From JAHEEL01 sp963715255 (GTDB taxonomy: Bacteria > Actinomycetota > Acidimicrobiia > Spongiisociales > UBA5794): 64,000 bases of DNA. Positions 8,565 through 17,431 of this stretch are shown here, one piece after another. The translations under genes were made by a program, and so were the position numbers. Where the stretch lies: the NCBI GenBank assembly GCA_963715255.1, contig CAVQRN010000002.1:496001-560000 (forward strand). Direction: 5' to 3'. The notes beneath the pieces are model-generated. The model made no database searches, was not told the origin of the DNA, and saw nothing but the letters and a program-made list of their open reading frames with translations. Numbering within the stretch: position 1 is the stretch's first letter; each line of letters starts with the position of its first letter.

Positions 8565-10991
8565 CCGGCCGGCCGCCATTGCCAGCAGCGTGGCTACGGC
8601 GTAGGCCGCGGCACCCGTCATCAAGACCGTCGTGAACCCGAACGCCAGCGCCAGCAGCGCCGCAGCAGCCGAGGTGACGACCGAGACGGTTCCGTTGATA
8701 CCCCATGCCCATGGGACCAGCCGTGGCGCTCGCTGTTTGAGATGGGCGATGCCGTGGGGGAACATGATCCCCATCAGGAAACCCAGCGGAGCGATCGCCA
8801 CCGCCCCCACGACAACCCGTACCGGCAGTGGGGCCGGCAGTGCCACCAGGGTGAGGGGGCGAAGCAGGAATGGGTACACCGCCGCGGCGATCGTCAGTGC
8901 TGCGGCGCCCGCGATCCACGGGATCCTGGGCGATGCCACGCTGCCGATCCCGGACGCGATCAGCACTGCGAACAGCACCAGAGCGAACGCCGTGGTCGGG
9001 TGCCCCACCAGCAGGATGTAGAGCTGGATCAGTGGGATTTCGACCAGCAGGAACGCCAACCCCAGCGACCCGAAGTAGCCGACCGTCCACCATGCCAGCG
9101 CCGCCGGGGCCAGCCCCACCGCACCCGGGCGGCGCCGTACGGCCAGGGGTGCGATGATCAGCACGAGCGAGCTGAGTGTCGCCAGCACCAGGAACGCCAC
9201 CAGCACCAGGAAACCTGCGCCGCCGAACGGCTGCCAGGTGCGTCCCAGCGTATCGAGCACCTGGGCGGCCTGGTTCCATTTGAAGTAGTGGCCGAAGAAC
9301 GGATGATCGTCGGTCGGCGGGGTGATGTCGAAGTCGTAGCCGGCGTAGATGCCATCCGGTTCGGGGGATATCAGCAGCTCAGCGGCGAGACTCGAATAGG
9401 GCTCGTCGGGGATCACGTTGTACCGGTTCGTGTCGGACAGATCCAGGCTCGGCATGGCGACGAGATCGAAGCGCAACTCGTCGGCGAATGCACGCACGGT
9501 GGCGATGTCGATCGTGGGCCAACCATCCGGTTGCACCAGCAACAGGGCGTTGGAGTAGCTACGGAGCATGACTACCGCAGCGGCCGGGTCGATGCCCGTT
9601 GAGCGCAACGCTGCGGCCGCGACACCCAGCAACCGGGTCTCCTCGCTCGGCGGGGTCTGCACCCAGCGGGCCGCCACCAGGATCCCTGAAGGTTCGAGTC
9701 GTTCGAGATAGCCCGTGAAGGCCTCAACCGTGATCCGGTAGTCCTCCGCCAGGCTGTACGCGCCCGAGGTCACCGGACGGTACGGCGCCGTCAACGCCAG
9801 GTCGATGACGTCGAAGCTCTCCCCGGTACGCTCCACGAAGGTCCGGGGATCATCGACCACGACGGCGACCCGGGGGTCGTCGTATACACTCTCCCCTTCA
9901 CCGACGATCGCATCGATGACTGCACCGTGGGGTTCAACCGCCGTCACCGACGAGGCCCCGCCCGCGAGCGCCACAAGCACGTCGAGACCGCCGCGCGGTT
10001 CGAGCACCAGCGTGTCTGCGCCGGGTCGCAACCGCCATGGGAGGGCGGTCAGCATATGTCGAACGAACTGAGCGTCATCGGGTGCGACGCGCGGGATCGG
10101 GCTGAGGTCATCGCCGTCGAACGTGACGCCGTCCTGGGCCGGCGGGATCTCGGAGTACGAGAAGCTCAGCCCTGGGAATGAGCGAATGCCGTCGCTGCGC
10201 ACCAGGTCGATCCGGGTACCTCGATCCCACTCGGTAGCAACAACGGTGGCGCCGGGGAAACGCAGCGCACCCGAGAGGCCTTTGTAGGGCGACAGGTTCA
10301 TCTCGAGCAGGCCCGGTACGGACGTGATAACGCCGATCACCACGACGGCGACAACACCGGTGAGGAAGACGAGTCGCCGACGCTGCTCGGCGAGCATGGC
10401 GAATCCGGCTGCGGCCGCCATCGCCATGGTTGCGGCGACAACCACCGTTCCCTCGCCGCCCAGCAGGTCGAGTCCAACCACCGCCACGATGCACCCGATC
10501 CCGGAGCCGACCAGGCTGCCTCCGTAGATGAGGTGTGAAGGGATGGGCTCCGGCTGATCGGCCCCCGCAAGCAGAGTGCCGACGATGAGTCCACCGAAGA
10601 GGAACGGCACGGCCAGGGCGAGGTAGTAGATGACCAAATAGAGGAGTTGGCGGCGGTCCCAGGCGATGGCGAACGAATCGAACGGCAACCGGTTGGTGAT
10701 GGAGTAGGCACCGATCGTCGCGACTCCCTGCAACCCGGCGAGGCACGCCCAACGCCGCGGCCCACCCGCACCCACTTCCGGGAATGCCGTCAGCACCGAA
10801 CCGGCGGCACCGATCCCGAGCAGCGCCATCGAGACAATGAGAAAAGCGAAGTGATAGAACTGTGTGACGGCGAACACCCGGGTGAGCGCAATCTCGAAAA
10901 CCAGCCCCGACGCCGATGAGGCTGCCACTCCCCCGAGCGTGAGGAGGCCGACACGAGACCGCAGCATCCTGCTTCGCGACGACGGCGCCAT
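8526..10991 (-). CDS. Spermidine-synthase-like multi-pass membrane protein
   Basis: 821 residues. The N-terminal part has about six to seven membrane segments, beginning GLLTLGGVAASSASGLVFE. A central soluble SAM-methyltransferase/spermidine-synthase fold follows (TLVLEPRGGLDVLVALAGG, then VTAVEPHGAVIDAI). The C-terminal part again has several membrane segments. This topology is known for actinobacterial and delta-proteobacterial spermidine-synthase-like membrane proteins of unknown substrate, so I do not assign polyamine synthesis. An upstream in-frame start at 11051 exists, but ATG 10991 has GGGAAGG at the right distance. Convergent overlap with the methyltransferase gene is 39 bases. Confidence 0.8.
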   Translation of the reverse strand: MAPSSRSRMLRSRVGLLTLGGVAASSASGLVFEIALTRVFAVTQFYHFAFLIVSMALLGIGAAGSVLTAFPEVGAGGPRRWACLAGLQGVATIGAYSITNRLPFDSFAIAWDRRQLLYLVIYYLALAVPFLFGGLIVGTLLAGADQPEPIPSHLIYGGSLVGSGIGCIVAVVGLDLLGGEGTVVVAATMAMAAAAGFAMLAEQRRRLVFLTGVVAVVVIGVITSVPGLLEMNLSPYKGLSGALRFPGATVVATEWDRGTRIDLVRSDGIRSFPGLSFSYSEIPPAQDGVTFDGDDLSPIPRVAPDDAQFVRHMLTALPWRLRPGADTLVLEPRGGLDVLVALAGGASSVTAVEPHGAVIDAIVGEGESVYDDPRVAVVVDDPRTFVERTGESFDVIDLALTAPYRPVTSGAYSLAEDYRITVEAFTGYLERLEPSGILVAARWVQTPPSEETRLLGVAAAALRSTGIDPAAAVVMLRSYSNALLLVQPDGWPTIDIATVRAFADELRFDLVAMPSLDLSDTNRYNVIPDEPYSSLAAELLISPEPDGIYAGYDFDITPPTDDHPFFGHYFKWNQAAQVLDTLGRTWQPFGGAGFLVLVAFLVLATLSSLVLIIAPLAVRRRPGAVGLAPAALAWWTVGYFGSLGLAFLLVEIPLIQLYILLVGHPTTAFALVLFAVLIASGIGSVASPRIPWIAGAAALTIAAAVYPFLLRPLTLVALPAPLPVRVVVGAVAIAPLGFLMGIMFPHGIAHLKQRAPRLVPWAWGINGTVSVVTSAAAALLALAFGFTTVLMTGAAAYAVATLLAMAAGRSILGTREGHEYH

Positions 10992-11129
10992 GGCGAGCCT
11001 TCCCGACCGCTTGTCTTCATCGTACGCCGCAATGACATCGCCCCCCCCCACCGATTCGGAATCTCTCTACGGTGGTCGCCACATGCAACTCTCTTGCCGA
11101 CGAAGCCGGGCGGATCGGAGGTGCCGCCG

Positions 11130-11543
11130 TTGACGCACCGATACGCGATCGTCGAGCACACCGCCGACACGGGCATCGAGACGGGTGGGGACACCCTGGC
11201 GGACGCGATCGGCAACGCCGCGTTCGGGATGTTCGACCTCATGTACGACCTGTCATCCATGTCGGCGGAGATGTCGGTCACCTTTGACACGGCCGCGGTG
11301 TCACCGCCCGAGCTGTTGGTCGACATTCTGAGCGAGCTTCTGCTGCGCAGCGAGACGGACGACGTCGCGTTCGTGGAGGTCCGGGTACACGAAGCTCGGA
11401 TGCGGGCGGTCGTCGACGCCGCCGGTGCTTCGACACAGGGGCTTGAGTTGCGCGGCCCGCCAATCAAGGCCGTCACGTATCACGACCTCAGGTGCGAACC
11501 GGCCGGTGACGGCTGGAAGATCCGCGTCATCTTCGACGTGTGA
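11130..11543 (+). CDS. Archease, RtcB activating factor
   Basis: Archease promotes guanylylation and turnover of the RNA ligase RtcB. From TTG 11130 the protein is 137 residues, normal for the family. It begins LTHRYAIVEHTADTGIE, with the conserved H-T-A-D metal-binding motif, and ends IKAVTYHDLRCEPAGDGW...VIFDV, the conserved archease C-terminus with its Thr-Tyr-His. TTG is chosen because GGAGGTG lies six bases upstream; GTG 11121 is the alternative. The next gene is rtcB, the expected partner. Confidence 0.92.
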   Translation: MTHRYAIVEHTADTGIETGGDTLADAIGNAAFGMFDLMYDLSSMSAEMSVTFDTAAVSPPELLVDILSELLLRSETDDVAFVEVRVHEARMRAVVDAAGASTQGLELRGPPIKAVTYHDLRCEPAGDGWKIRVIFDV

Positions 11544-11590
11544 GCCGTCGTCCCCTTCCGCCACCGCACATGGCCTGGCATGATCGAACC

Positions 11591-13016
11591 ATGGAGCTGG
11601 ACCGGAGCACCGATTACACGTGGACCATCCCGCGTTCGGGAGGTATGCGGGTGCCCGGCGTCGTGTTCGCAAGCGAGTCCCTGATCGTCATGGCCCGCGA
11701 GGATCGGGCGGTGGACCAGGTAGCCAACGTGGCTCATCTCCCCGGCATCGTCGGCGCCTCCTACGCCATGCCGGACATCCATTGGGGATACGGTTTCCCC
11801 ATCGGGGGGGTGGCGGCAACCGACGTCGACGACGGGGGTGTCGTCTCACCCGGCGGCGTCGGCTTCGACATCTGCTGCGGCGTCCGGCTCCTCTCCTCTC
11901 ACCTCACCGCAGCGGACTTCACCCGGCACGGAGCCCGGATCATGGCCGGGCTTGACGCCCGCACCCCGCCGCGGGACCGGGAAGGGCGGGATCGCTCTGC
12001 GGGACTTGCTCGACGATGTGCTCGAACACGGCGCACGGGCCGCGCTCGACGCCGGCTACGGCACCGCCCGGGATCTCGACCGGTGCGAGGAATTCGGCAC
12101 GTCCGCAGGCGGAGGACCCGACCTCGTCTCGCCTCAGGCACGGCAGCGAGGCGGGGGCCAGCTCGGATCCCTCGGTGCCGGGAACCACTTCCTCGAGGTG
12201 CAGGTCGTCGACCGGATCCTCGACGATGTTGCAGCACAAGCGTTCGGTCTCCGGCTCGGCACGCTCACGGTGATGATCCACTGCGGGAGCCGGGGCCTCG
12301 GTCATCAGACCTGTCAGGATCAGCTCAAGGTGATGGGTCCCGCGATGGCCCGCCACGGGATCACGGTCCCCGATCGCCAGCTCGCCTGCGTCCCGGTGAA
12401 CTCACCGGAGGGACGGGCCTACCTCGGTGCGATGGCGACGGCGGCGAACTTTGCATGGGCGAACCGTCACATCCTCGCCCACGAAGCCCGCCAGGCGTTC
12501 GCTGCTGCGCTGCGGACCTCACCGGACAATCTCGGCCTCGACCTCGTATTCGACGTTGCCCACAATCTCGCGAAACTCGAGACCCACGTCGTCGCCGGTG
12601 AACCGAAGAGACTGTGCATCCACCGCAAGGGAGCGACCCGGGCGTTCGGCCCCGACCACCCCGATTTGCCGGGCGGTCTGCGGGAGGTCGGTCAACCGGT
12701 CCTCGTCCCCGGCAGCATGGGGACGGCCTCGTGGGTGCTGCGCGGCGTTACCGGCAACCCGGCGTTCGATTCGGCGGCCCACGGCGCCGGGCGCCTCATG
12801 AGCCGGAGCGCCGCGAAGCGCCGGGCGACCGGAGCCGACGTGCGCAAAGAACTGGAGACGGCGGGGATCGCCATCCGCCCGGGTTCGGTGAAGCTCCTTG
12901 CCGAGGAGGCGCCGTACGCCTACAAAGACGTCGACGAAGTCGCGTGGGTCTGCGAAGCCGCCGGTCTCGCCGCCCGCGTCGCTCGACTCCGACCGATCGG
13001 CGTCGTGAAAGGCTGA
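11591..13016 (+). CDS. rtcB: RtcB, RNA-splicing ligase, with one frameshift
   Basis: GTP/Mn-dependent ligase that joins 2',3'-cyclic phosphate and 5'-OH RNA ends, used in tRNA and rRNA repair. The N-terminal part has MPDIHWGYGFPIGGVAA and GGVGFDICCGVRLL, with the metal-binding Asp and Cys. After a one-base insertion (run CCCC at 11964-11967) the frame continues with RGTGKGGIALRDL, GSLGAGNHFLEVQ, MIHCGSRGLGHQ and HRKGATRAF, which holds the guanylylated His region. Removing one base gives 474 residues, full length. ATG 11591 is preferred; GTG 11540 overlaps the archease stop but adds non-conserved residues. Confidence 0.9.
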
Positions 13017-13037
13017 CCGGCAGTGAGGAGGTGACCG

Positions 13038-13788
13038 ATCGTTCACCAGGCAACCCTCAGGTTCTACGCGGAACTCCGGGACTTCCTTCCCAAGGATCGG
13101 CAGTCGGGGACGGTCACCCGTGTCTTCGACGCCCCCGGAAGCGTCAAGGACATGATCGAATCCTGCGGCGTCCCGCACACCGAGGTTGATCTGATCATCG
13201 CCGACGGCTGCTCGATCGACTTCTCCCATCTCGTGAACCGCGGCGACTACATCAGCGTCTTCCCCGTGTTCGAATCGTTCGACATCACGCCGATCGTCAA
13301 AGTACGGCCGGAACCCCTTCGAGAGACTCGATTCGTCGCCGACAACCACTTGGGTCGGCTTGCGAGGTTCCTCCGCCTCCTGGGCTTCGACACGTCGTAC
13401 GAGAAGAACTGGGATGATCCCGAACTCGCACGGATCTCGGCTGAGGAACAGCGCATCATTCTCACGAGGGACGTGGGCCTGCTGAAGCGAAGTGCAGTGA
13501 CCCACGGCTACTACGTGCGAGCGGTCGGCGACGGGGCAGGTGGCCGAAGTCGTTCGGCGTTTCCACCTAGCCGTTCGCCTCGATCCGTTCACCCGCTGCA
13601 TGGCCTGCAACGGAACGCTGGCCCCAGTCGCCAAAGAGGCGATCGCCCACCGGCTGCCTCCCGGAACCCGCCGGAATTTCGACCAATTCAGCTTGTGCTC
13701 GTCGTGCGACAAGGTCTATTGGCAGGGAGCACACCATCCCGAACTACGCCGGATCATTGCCGCCGCCCGCCGAGTCGATGAGAGGTGA
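13038..13788 (+). CDS. Mut7-C RNase-type protein with N-terminal ThiS/MoaD-like domain, one frameshift
   Basis: Residues 1-80 form a beta-grasp ubiquitin-like domain (ATLRFYAELRDFLP ... ISVFPVFESFDI). A PIN-like Mut7-C domain follows (FVADNHLGRLARFLRLLGFD ... IILTRDVGLLKR) and then a zinc-ribbon tail, CMACNGTL and LCSSCDKVYWQG. The frame changes by one extra base in a G4 run at about 13535. Corrected length is about 249 residues, as in the family. The start is odd: a strong GAGGAGGTGA at 13026-13034 precedes an in-frame ATC at 13038, not ATG/GTG/TTG, and the first standard start would delete the ubiquitin-like domain. Placement after archease-rtcB suggests an RNA-processing role, an inference. 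Confidence 0.8.
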
Positions 13789-13950
13789 CAGCGAAGACCC
13801 GGAATCGCCCGCATCAGGGCAGCGATGGTGGGGGCAAGAGCGCCACCAGCTACCAGCCAGAGGCCCCCTGCGGATTCGCGGGGCGAATCCGCGTCCACCC
13901 ACTTCGTGGGGGGACGAGAAGAGACGGTCTTCGTCGTGACCCGCACCCGA

Positions 13951-13956
13951 TACGAT
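13951..13956 (+). promoter_or_regulatory. Leaderless -10 box for recQ
   Basis: TACGAT seven bases before GTG 13964, with no ribosome binding site between. Confidence 0.55.
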
Positions 13957-13963
13957 CCGGACT

Positions 13964-16024
13964 GTGGATGACTTCGACCGGGAGGCACTCGACCTCCTCC
14001 GACAACTGACCGACAACCCAGACGCAACCTTTCGCGAGGGGCAGCTCGAAGCCATCCACACCATCGTCAAGGATCGGGGTCGGGCCCTTGTCGTTCAGCG
14101 CACCGGGTGGGGCAAGTCGGCCGTCTACCTGATCGCCACTTCGATGCTGCGCTCCCAGGGTGCCGGGCCGACGATCATCGTGTCGCCGCTGCTGGCGTTG
14201 ATGCGCAACCAACTCACCATGGCCGACGCGCTCGACATCAACGCACAGACGATCAATTCGTCGAACCGGGACGACTGGGAACCTATCTTCGACGCTATCG
14301 CGACCGGAGACATCGATCTTCTCCTCATCTCCCCCGAGCGCCTCAACAACCCCCAGTTCAGGGCGGACGTGATGCCCACTCTGCTCGGGACGATCGGGTT
14401 GCTGGTCATCGACGAGGTCCATTGCATCAGCGACTGGGGCCATGACTTCCGACCCGACTACCGCCGCCTCGAACAGCTTGTCGGTGCCCTCGCGCGCAGC
14501 GTTCCGATCCTCGGCACAACCGCCACCGCCAACGACCGTGTCGTCGACGACGTGGTCGTTCAACTCGGTCACGATCTGCAGGTCTTCCGCGGCACCCTCG
14601 AACGGGATTCGCTTGCGCTCCAGGTGATCGACATGCCGGACCGGGCCGAGCGGATGGCATGGCTCGCCGAGCGGATCCCGCAACTCCACGGCTCCGGCAT
14701 CGTCTACTGCCTCACGATCGCGGACGCCGAGCGGGTCGGCGTGTGGCTGCGATCCCAAGGCATCGAAGCCGCCACCTACACCGGGCCAACGCCAGACGAG
14801 GAGCGGCTCGCAATCGAGCACAGGCTCTCCGCAGGCGACCTCAAGGTCGTTGTGGCAACCTCCACGCTCGCCATGGGGTACGACAACCCCCACATCGAGT
14901 TCGTCATCCACTACCAGACACCGGGGTCTCCGATTGCCTACTACCAACAGGTCGGCAGAGCAGGCAGAGCCGTTGACCGGGCCTACGGGATCGCGATGAC
15001 CGGCGGCGAGGACCGCGACATTCAGGACTGGTTCATCGACCAGGCATTCCCGACCCTCGACGAGACCCGTGTGGTCCTCGACACGCTCGGGGCTGCGAAA
15101 GGGTCGTCCCGGCTCGATCTCGAGCGCGCCGTGAACATCCGGCGCGGCCGCATCGAGGCGATGCTCAAGATCCTCGAGGTCGAAGGGGCCGTTTACCGGG
15201 AAGGCTCGAAGTGGTTCCTGTCCGATGCTTCGTGGGAGTATCCCGCCGCCCGGATCGCAGGGATCACCGTCAATCGCCGCATCGAACAGGCAGCCATGGC
15301 CACCTACGCGACGACGGCCCACTGTCTCATGGAGTTGCTCCGCCGGGAGCTCGACGATCCGGGCGCGGCAGCGTGCGGTCGGTGCGCGAACTGCGTCGGT
15401 GACCTCGTATCGACCAACACCGATCCTGCGCTCGTCCAGGCGGCCCTGGAACAGGTCAGACGATCCCGGATCACGATCGAACCCAGGATCCAGATCCCAT
15501 GCGGTTTATCCTCCGAGCTGAACCTGAAGGAGCACAACATCGAACCCGGACGGTCCCTCACCCGTTGGGGTGACCCGGGTTGGGCCCGGCTCGTCAGAGA
15601 GGCCATGGCCGAGCAACGAGACTGTTCTGACGAGCTGGTCGACGCCGTGGTGGCCATGCTCCGCGCATGGAGATTCGACGAACGCCCGACGTGGGCCACG
15701 AACGTTCCGTCGTCGAGCCCCGGCGGATTGGTGCCCGACTTCGCTCGAAGGGTCGCCAATCGCCTGGAGATTCCCTACGTCGAGTCGGTTCGGCGCGTCA
15801 CGGACCGGCCCCGGCAGAGAACCAGGGAGAACACGTGTCAGCAAGCACGCAACGTGGTGGGAGCGTTCGAGGTCGGCAGAGTCCGCCCGGGCCCGGTGTT
15901 CCTCCTCGACGACACGGTCGACTCCCGGTGGACGTTCACCGTCGTAGGCCATGAGCTCCGGTCGGCGGGGTCTGGTCCCGTCTACCCCGTCGCTCTCGCG
16001 GACACCTCCGGAGCCAGTGGATGA
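13964..16024 (+). CDS. recQ: RecQ-family ATP-dependent DNA helicase with C-terminal phosphoribosyltransferase-like domain
   Basis: 3'-5' DNA helicase, 686 residues. Visible motifs are FREGQLEAIHTI (motif 0), QRTGWGKSAVY (Walker A), VIDEVHCISDWGHDFRP (a DEVH box in place of the usual DEAH), GTTATAND (motif III) and QQVGRAGRA (motif VI). A zinc-binding CGRCANC near residue 470 belongs to the RQC region. The last 130 residues are not helicase: GPVFLLDDTVDSRWTFT resembles the PRPP-binding loop of ComF-type phosphoribosyltransferases, a fusion seen in actinobacterial RecQ relatives. The predicted leaderless promoter makes it an independent unit. Confidence 0.92.
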   Translation: MDDFDREALDLLRQLTDNPDATFREGQLEAIHTIVKDRGRALVVQRTGWGKSAVYLIATSMLRSQGAGPTIIVSPLLALMRNQLTMADALDINAQTINSSNRDDWEPIFDAIATGDIDLLLISPERLNNPQFRADVMPTLLGTIGLLVIDEVHCISDWGHDFRPDYRRLEQLVGALARSVPILGTTATANDRVVDDVVVQLGHDLQVFRGTLERDSLALQVIDMPDRAERMAWLAERIPQLHGSGIVYCLTIADAERVGVWLRSQGIEAATYTGPTPDEERLAIEHRLSAGDLKVVVATSTLAMGYDNPHIEFVIHYQTPGSPIAYYQQVGRAGRAVDRAYGIAMTGGEDRDIQDWFIDQAFPTLDETRVVLDTLGAAKGSSRLDLERAVNIRRGRIEAMLKILEVEGAVYREGSKWFLSDASWEYPAARIAGITVNRRIEQAAMATYATTAHCLMELLRRELDDPGAAACGRCANCVGDLVSTNTDPALVQAALEQVRRSRITIEPRIQIPCGLSSELNLKEHNIEPGRSLTRWGDPGWARLVREAMAEQRDCSDELVDAVVAMLRAWRFDERPTWATNVPSSSPGGLVPDFARRVANRLEIPYVESVRRVTDRPRQRTRENTCQQARNVVGAFEVGRVRPGPVFLLDDTVDSRWTFTVVGHELRSAGSGPVYPVALADTSGASG

Positions 16025-16166
16025 CCATCACCGACGACATCGAGAAGATCGACGCGTCACCCGCCGGACTCATCAAACGTGTGCATCCCCCCGGCCTCCG
16101 CCACACCGCGCGCCGACGGGTTGATGACACTCGCGACGAGTACCCCGCATGCCTCCGTGAAGGTGC

Positions 16167-17093
16167 CTACGTAAAGGTCACGGGGTCGAGGCGTGTCCGG
16201 TTGACCTCCACGCGGATCACGTCGGCACGGAAGTAGTGGCCCGCCGGGTCGAAGTTCTGTCGCTCACCGCGCACCATCGCCGCGTCGATGTCCGCGATGA
16301 CGAGCTGTTCGGTGCCATCGACGGGTTCCACGATCCACGTTCCGTCGGGTGCGGCGATCGCTGAGCCACCGTTGTAGCCGAGGTCACCCCCGGCGAGCGC
16401 CTGGCCGCGAAGCGGGAATGCATCGGGGATGTCGCCCCGCCGCAGGAGTGTTCCTGCCGACAGGACGTAGCAGCGTCCTTCCAGAGCGATGAAACGCGTG
16501 ATGTCGATGGTGTTGCGTACGGCGCCCGGCCAGCTCGCAACGTGCAGTGTTGTCCCCTGGGCGTACAGCGTGTGACGGACTGAAGGGACCCAGTTCTCCC
16601 AGCAGTTGAGGCCGGAAACCGTGAAGTCGCCGACATGGTGCGTGCGGAGACCGTTCCCGTCCCCGATACCCCACGCCATCCTCTCCTCATATGTGGGCAT
16701 CAGTTTGCGATGGGCGCTCACGATGCCGCCGACCGGGTCGATCGCTACGAGGGTGGCGTACACCGTTCCTCCGCTCGCAGATCGTTCCGTGATCCCCAGG
16801 TACGTGAACACGCCGGTGTCACGAACGGTTTCGGTGATGTCACCAAGCTCGGGACCGTCGAGAGACACCGCACCTGCCAGGTAGTAGGCGTAGGCCTCTT
16901 TCTGGTCCGACGCGTTGAAGCGAGCACCGTCGGTGAGCGAGATCCAGAATGGGTACCCGGACAGGAACGTCTCGCCAAATGCTACGAGATCGATGCTTTC
17001 GTTGGCTGCCCGTTGAATCCAGTCGGTTACCACCGAGGCGGTGGCCTCCGAGTCTCCCCACACGGGCGCCGTTTGAGCTGCTGCAATGCGCAT
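16167..17093 (-). CDS. Nitrilase-family carbon-nitrogen hydrolase
   Basis: Hydrolyses C-N bonds, probably a nitrile. 308 residues from ATG 17093. The catalytic triad is visible: Glu in AFGETFLSGYPFW, Lys in HRKLMPTYEER, Cys in GLNCWENWVP. The NCWEN context plus LHVASWPG is typical of true nitrilases, not amidases or biotinidases. Substrate cannot be read from sequence. The gene is convergent with recQ and has its own leaderless promoter. An in-frame extension to 17138 is not needed. Confidence 0.88.
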   Translation of the reverse strand: MRIAAAQTAPVWGDSEATASVVTDWIQRAANESIDLVAFGETFLSGYPFWISLTDGARFNASDQKEAYAYYLAGAVSLDGPELGDITETVRDTGVFTYLGITERSASGGTVYATLVAIDPVGGIVSAHRKLMPTYEERMAWGIGDGNGLRTHHVGDFTVSGLNCWENWVPSVRHTLYAQGTTLHVASWPGAVRNTIDITRFIALEGRCYVLSAGTLLRRGDIPDAFPLRGQALAGGDLGYNGGSAIAAPDGTWIVEPVDGTEQLVIADIDAAMVRGERQNFDPAGHYFRADVIRVEVNRTRLDPVTFT

Positions 17094-17099
17094 CGCACC

Positions 17100-17105
17100 A
17101 TCGTA
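17100..17105 (-). promoter_or_regulatory. Leaderless -10 box for the nitrilase
   Basis: TACGAT on the minus strand, six bases before ATG 17093. No Shine-Dalgarno is present. Confidence 0.5.
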
Positions 17106-17431
17106 CGCCTCCGCGGCCCCCCCAGCGTCGGTCAACAATCAGCGAACCACCGGCACTCCGCACCGATAGCCTCGACCTCGCCACCGGCGCGGGCGCGACC
17201 CTGCACGGAAGGGGCGGTCGGAGACGCACCGTCGGCATCGAGCCGAGAACCGCCTGGATCATCCAAGCGTGGATCGAACGACGAGTGACGCCCGGATCTG
17301 CCGGATGACGCCCCATTGCCGCCACCTCGGAATGATTTATCCCACGCTTATCCGTTGCTTGGTAATGCATTACGCAGGACCAACCGATACTGACCGTGCG
17401 GTCGATATCGAGTCGCCAAAGGATGGGTGAT
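17106..17431. other. Intergenic region nitrilase / cytochrome
   Basis: About 325 bases with no supportable gene. It must hold the cytochrome promoter, but I cannot place it. AAAGGA at 17418-17423 is the cytochrome ribosome binding site. Confidence 0.35.

Noticed and set aside
12519..13712. Minus-strand open frame across rtcB and Mut7-C
   Set aside because: Antisense to two recognisable conserved genes.
13850..15322. Minus-strand open frame opposite recQ
   Set aside because: Antisense to recQ; protein has no recognisable fold.
16021..16236. Short plus-strand ORF overlapping the recQ stop (ATGA)
   Set aside because: Overlaps the nitrilase coding end by 70 bases, has no ribosome binding site of its own and no motif.
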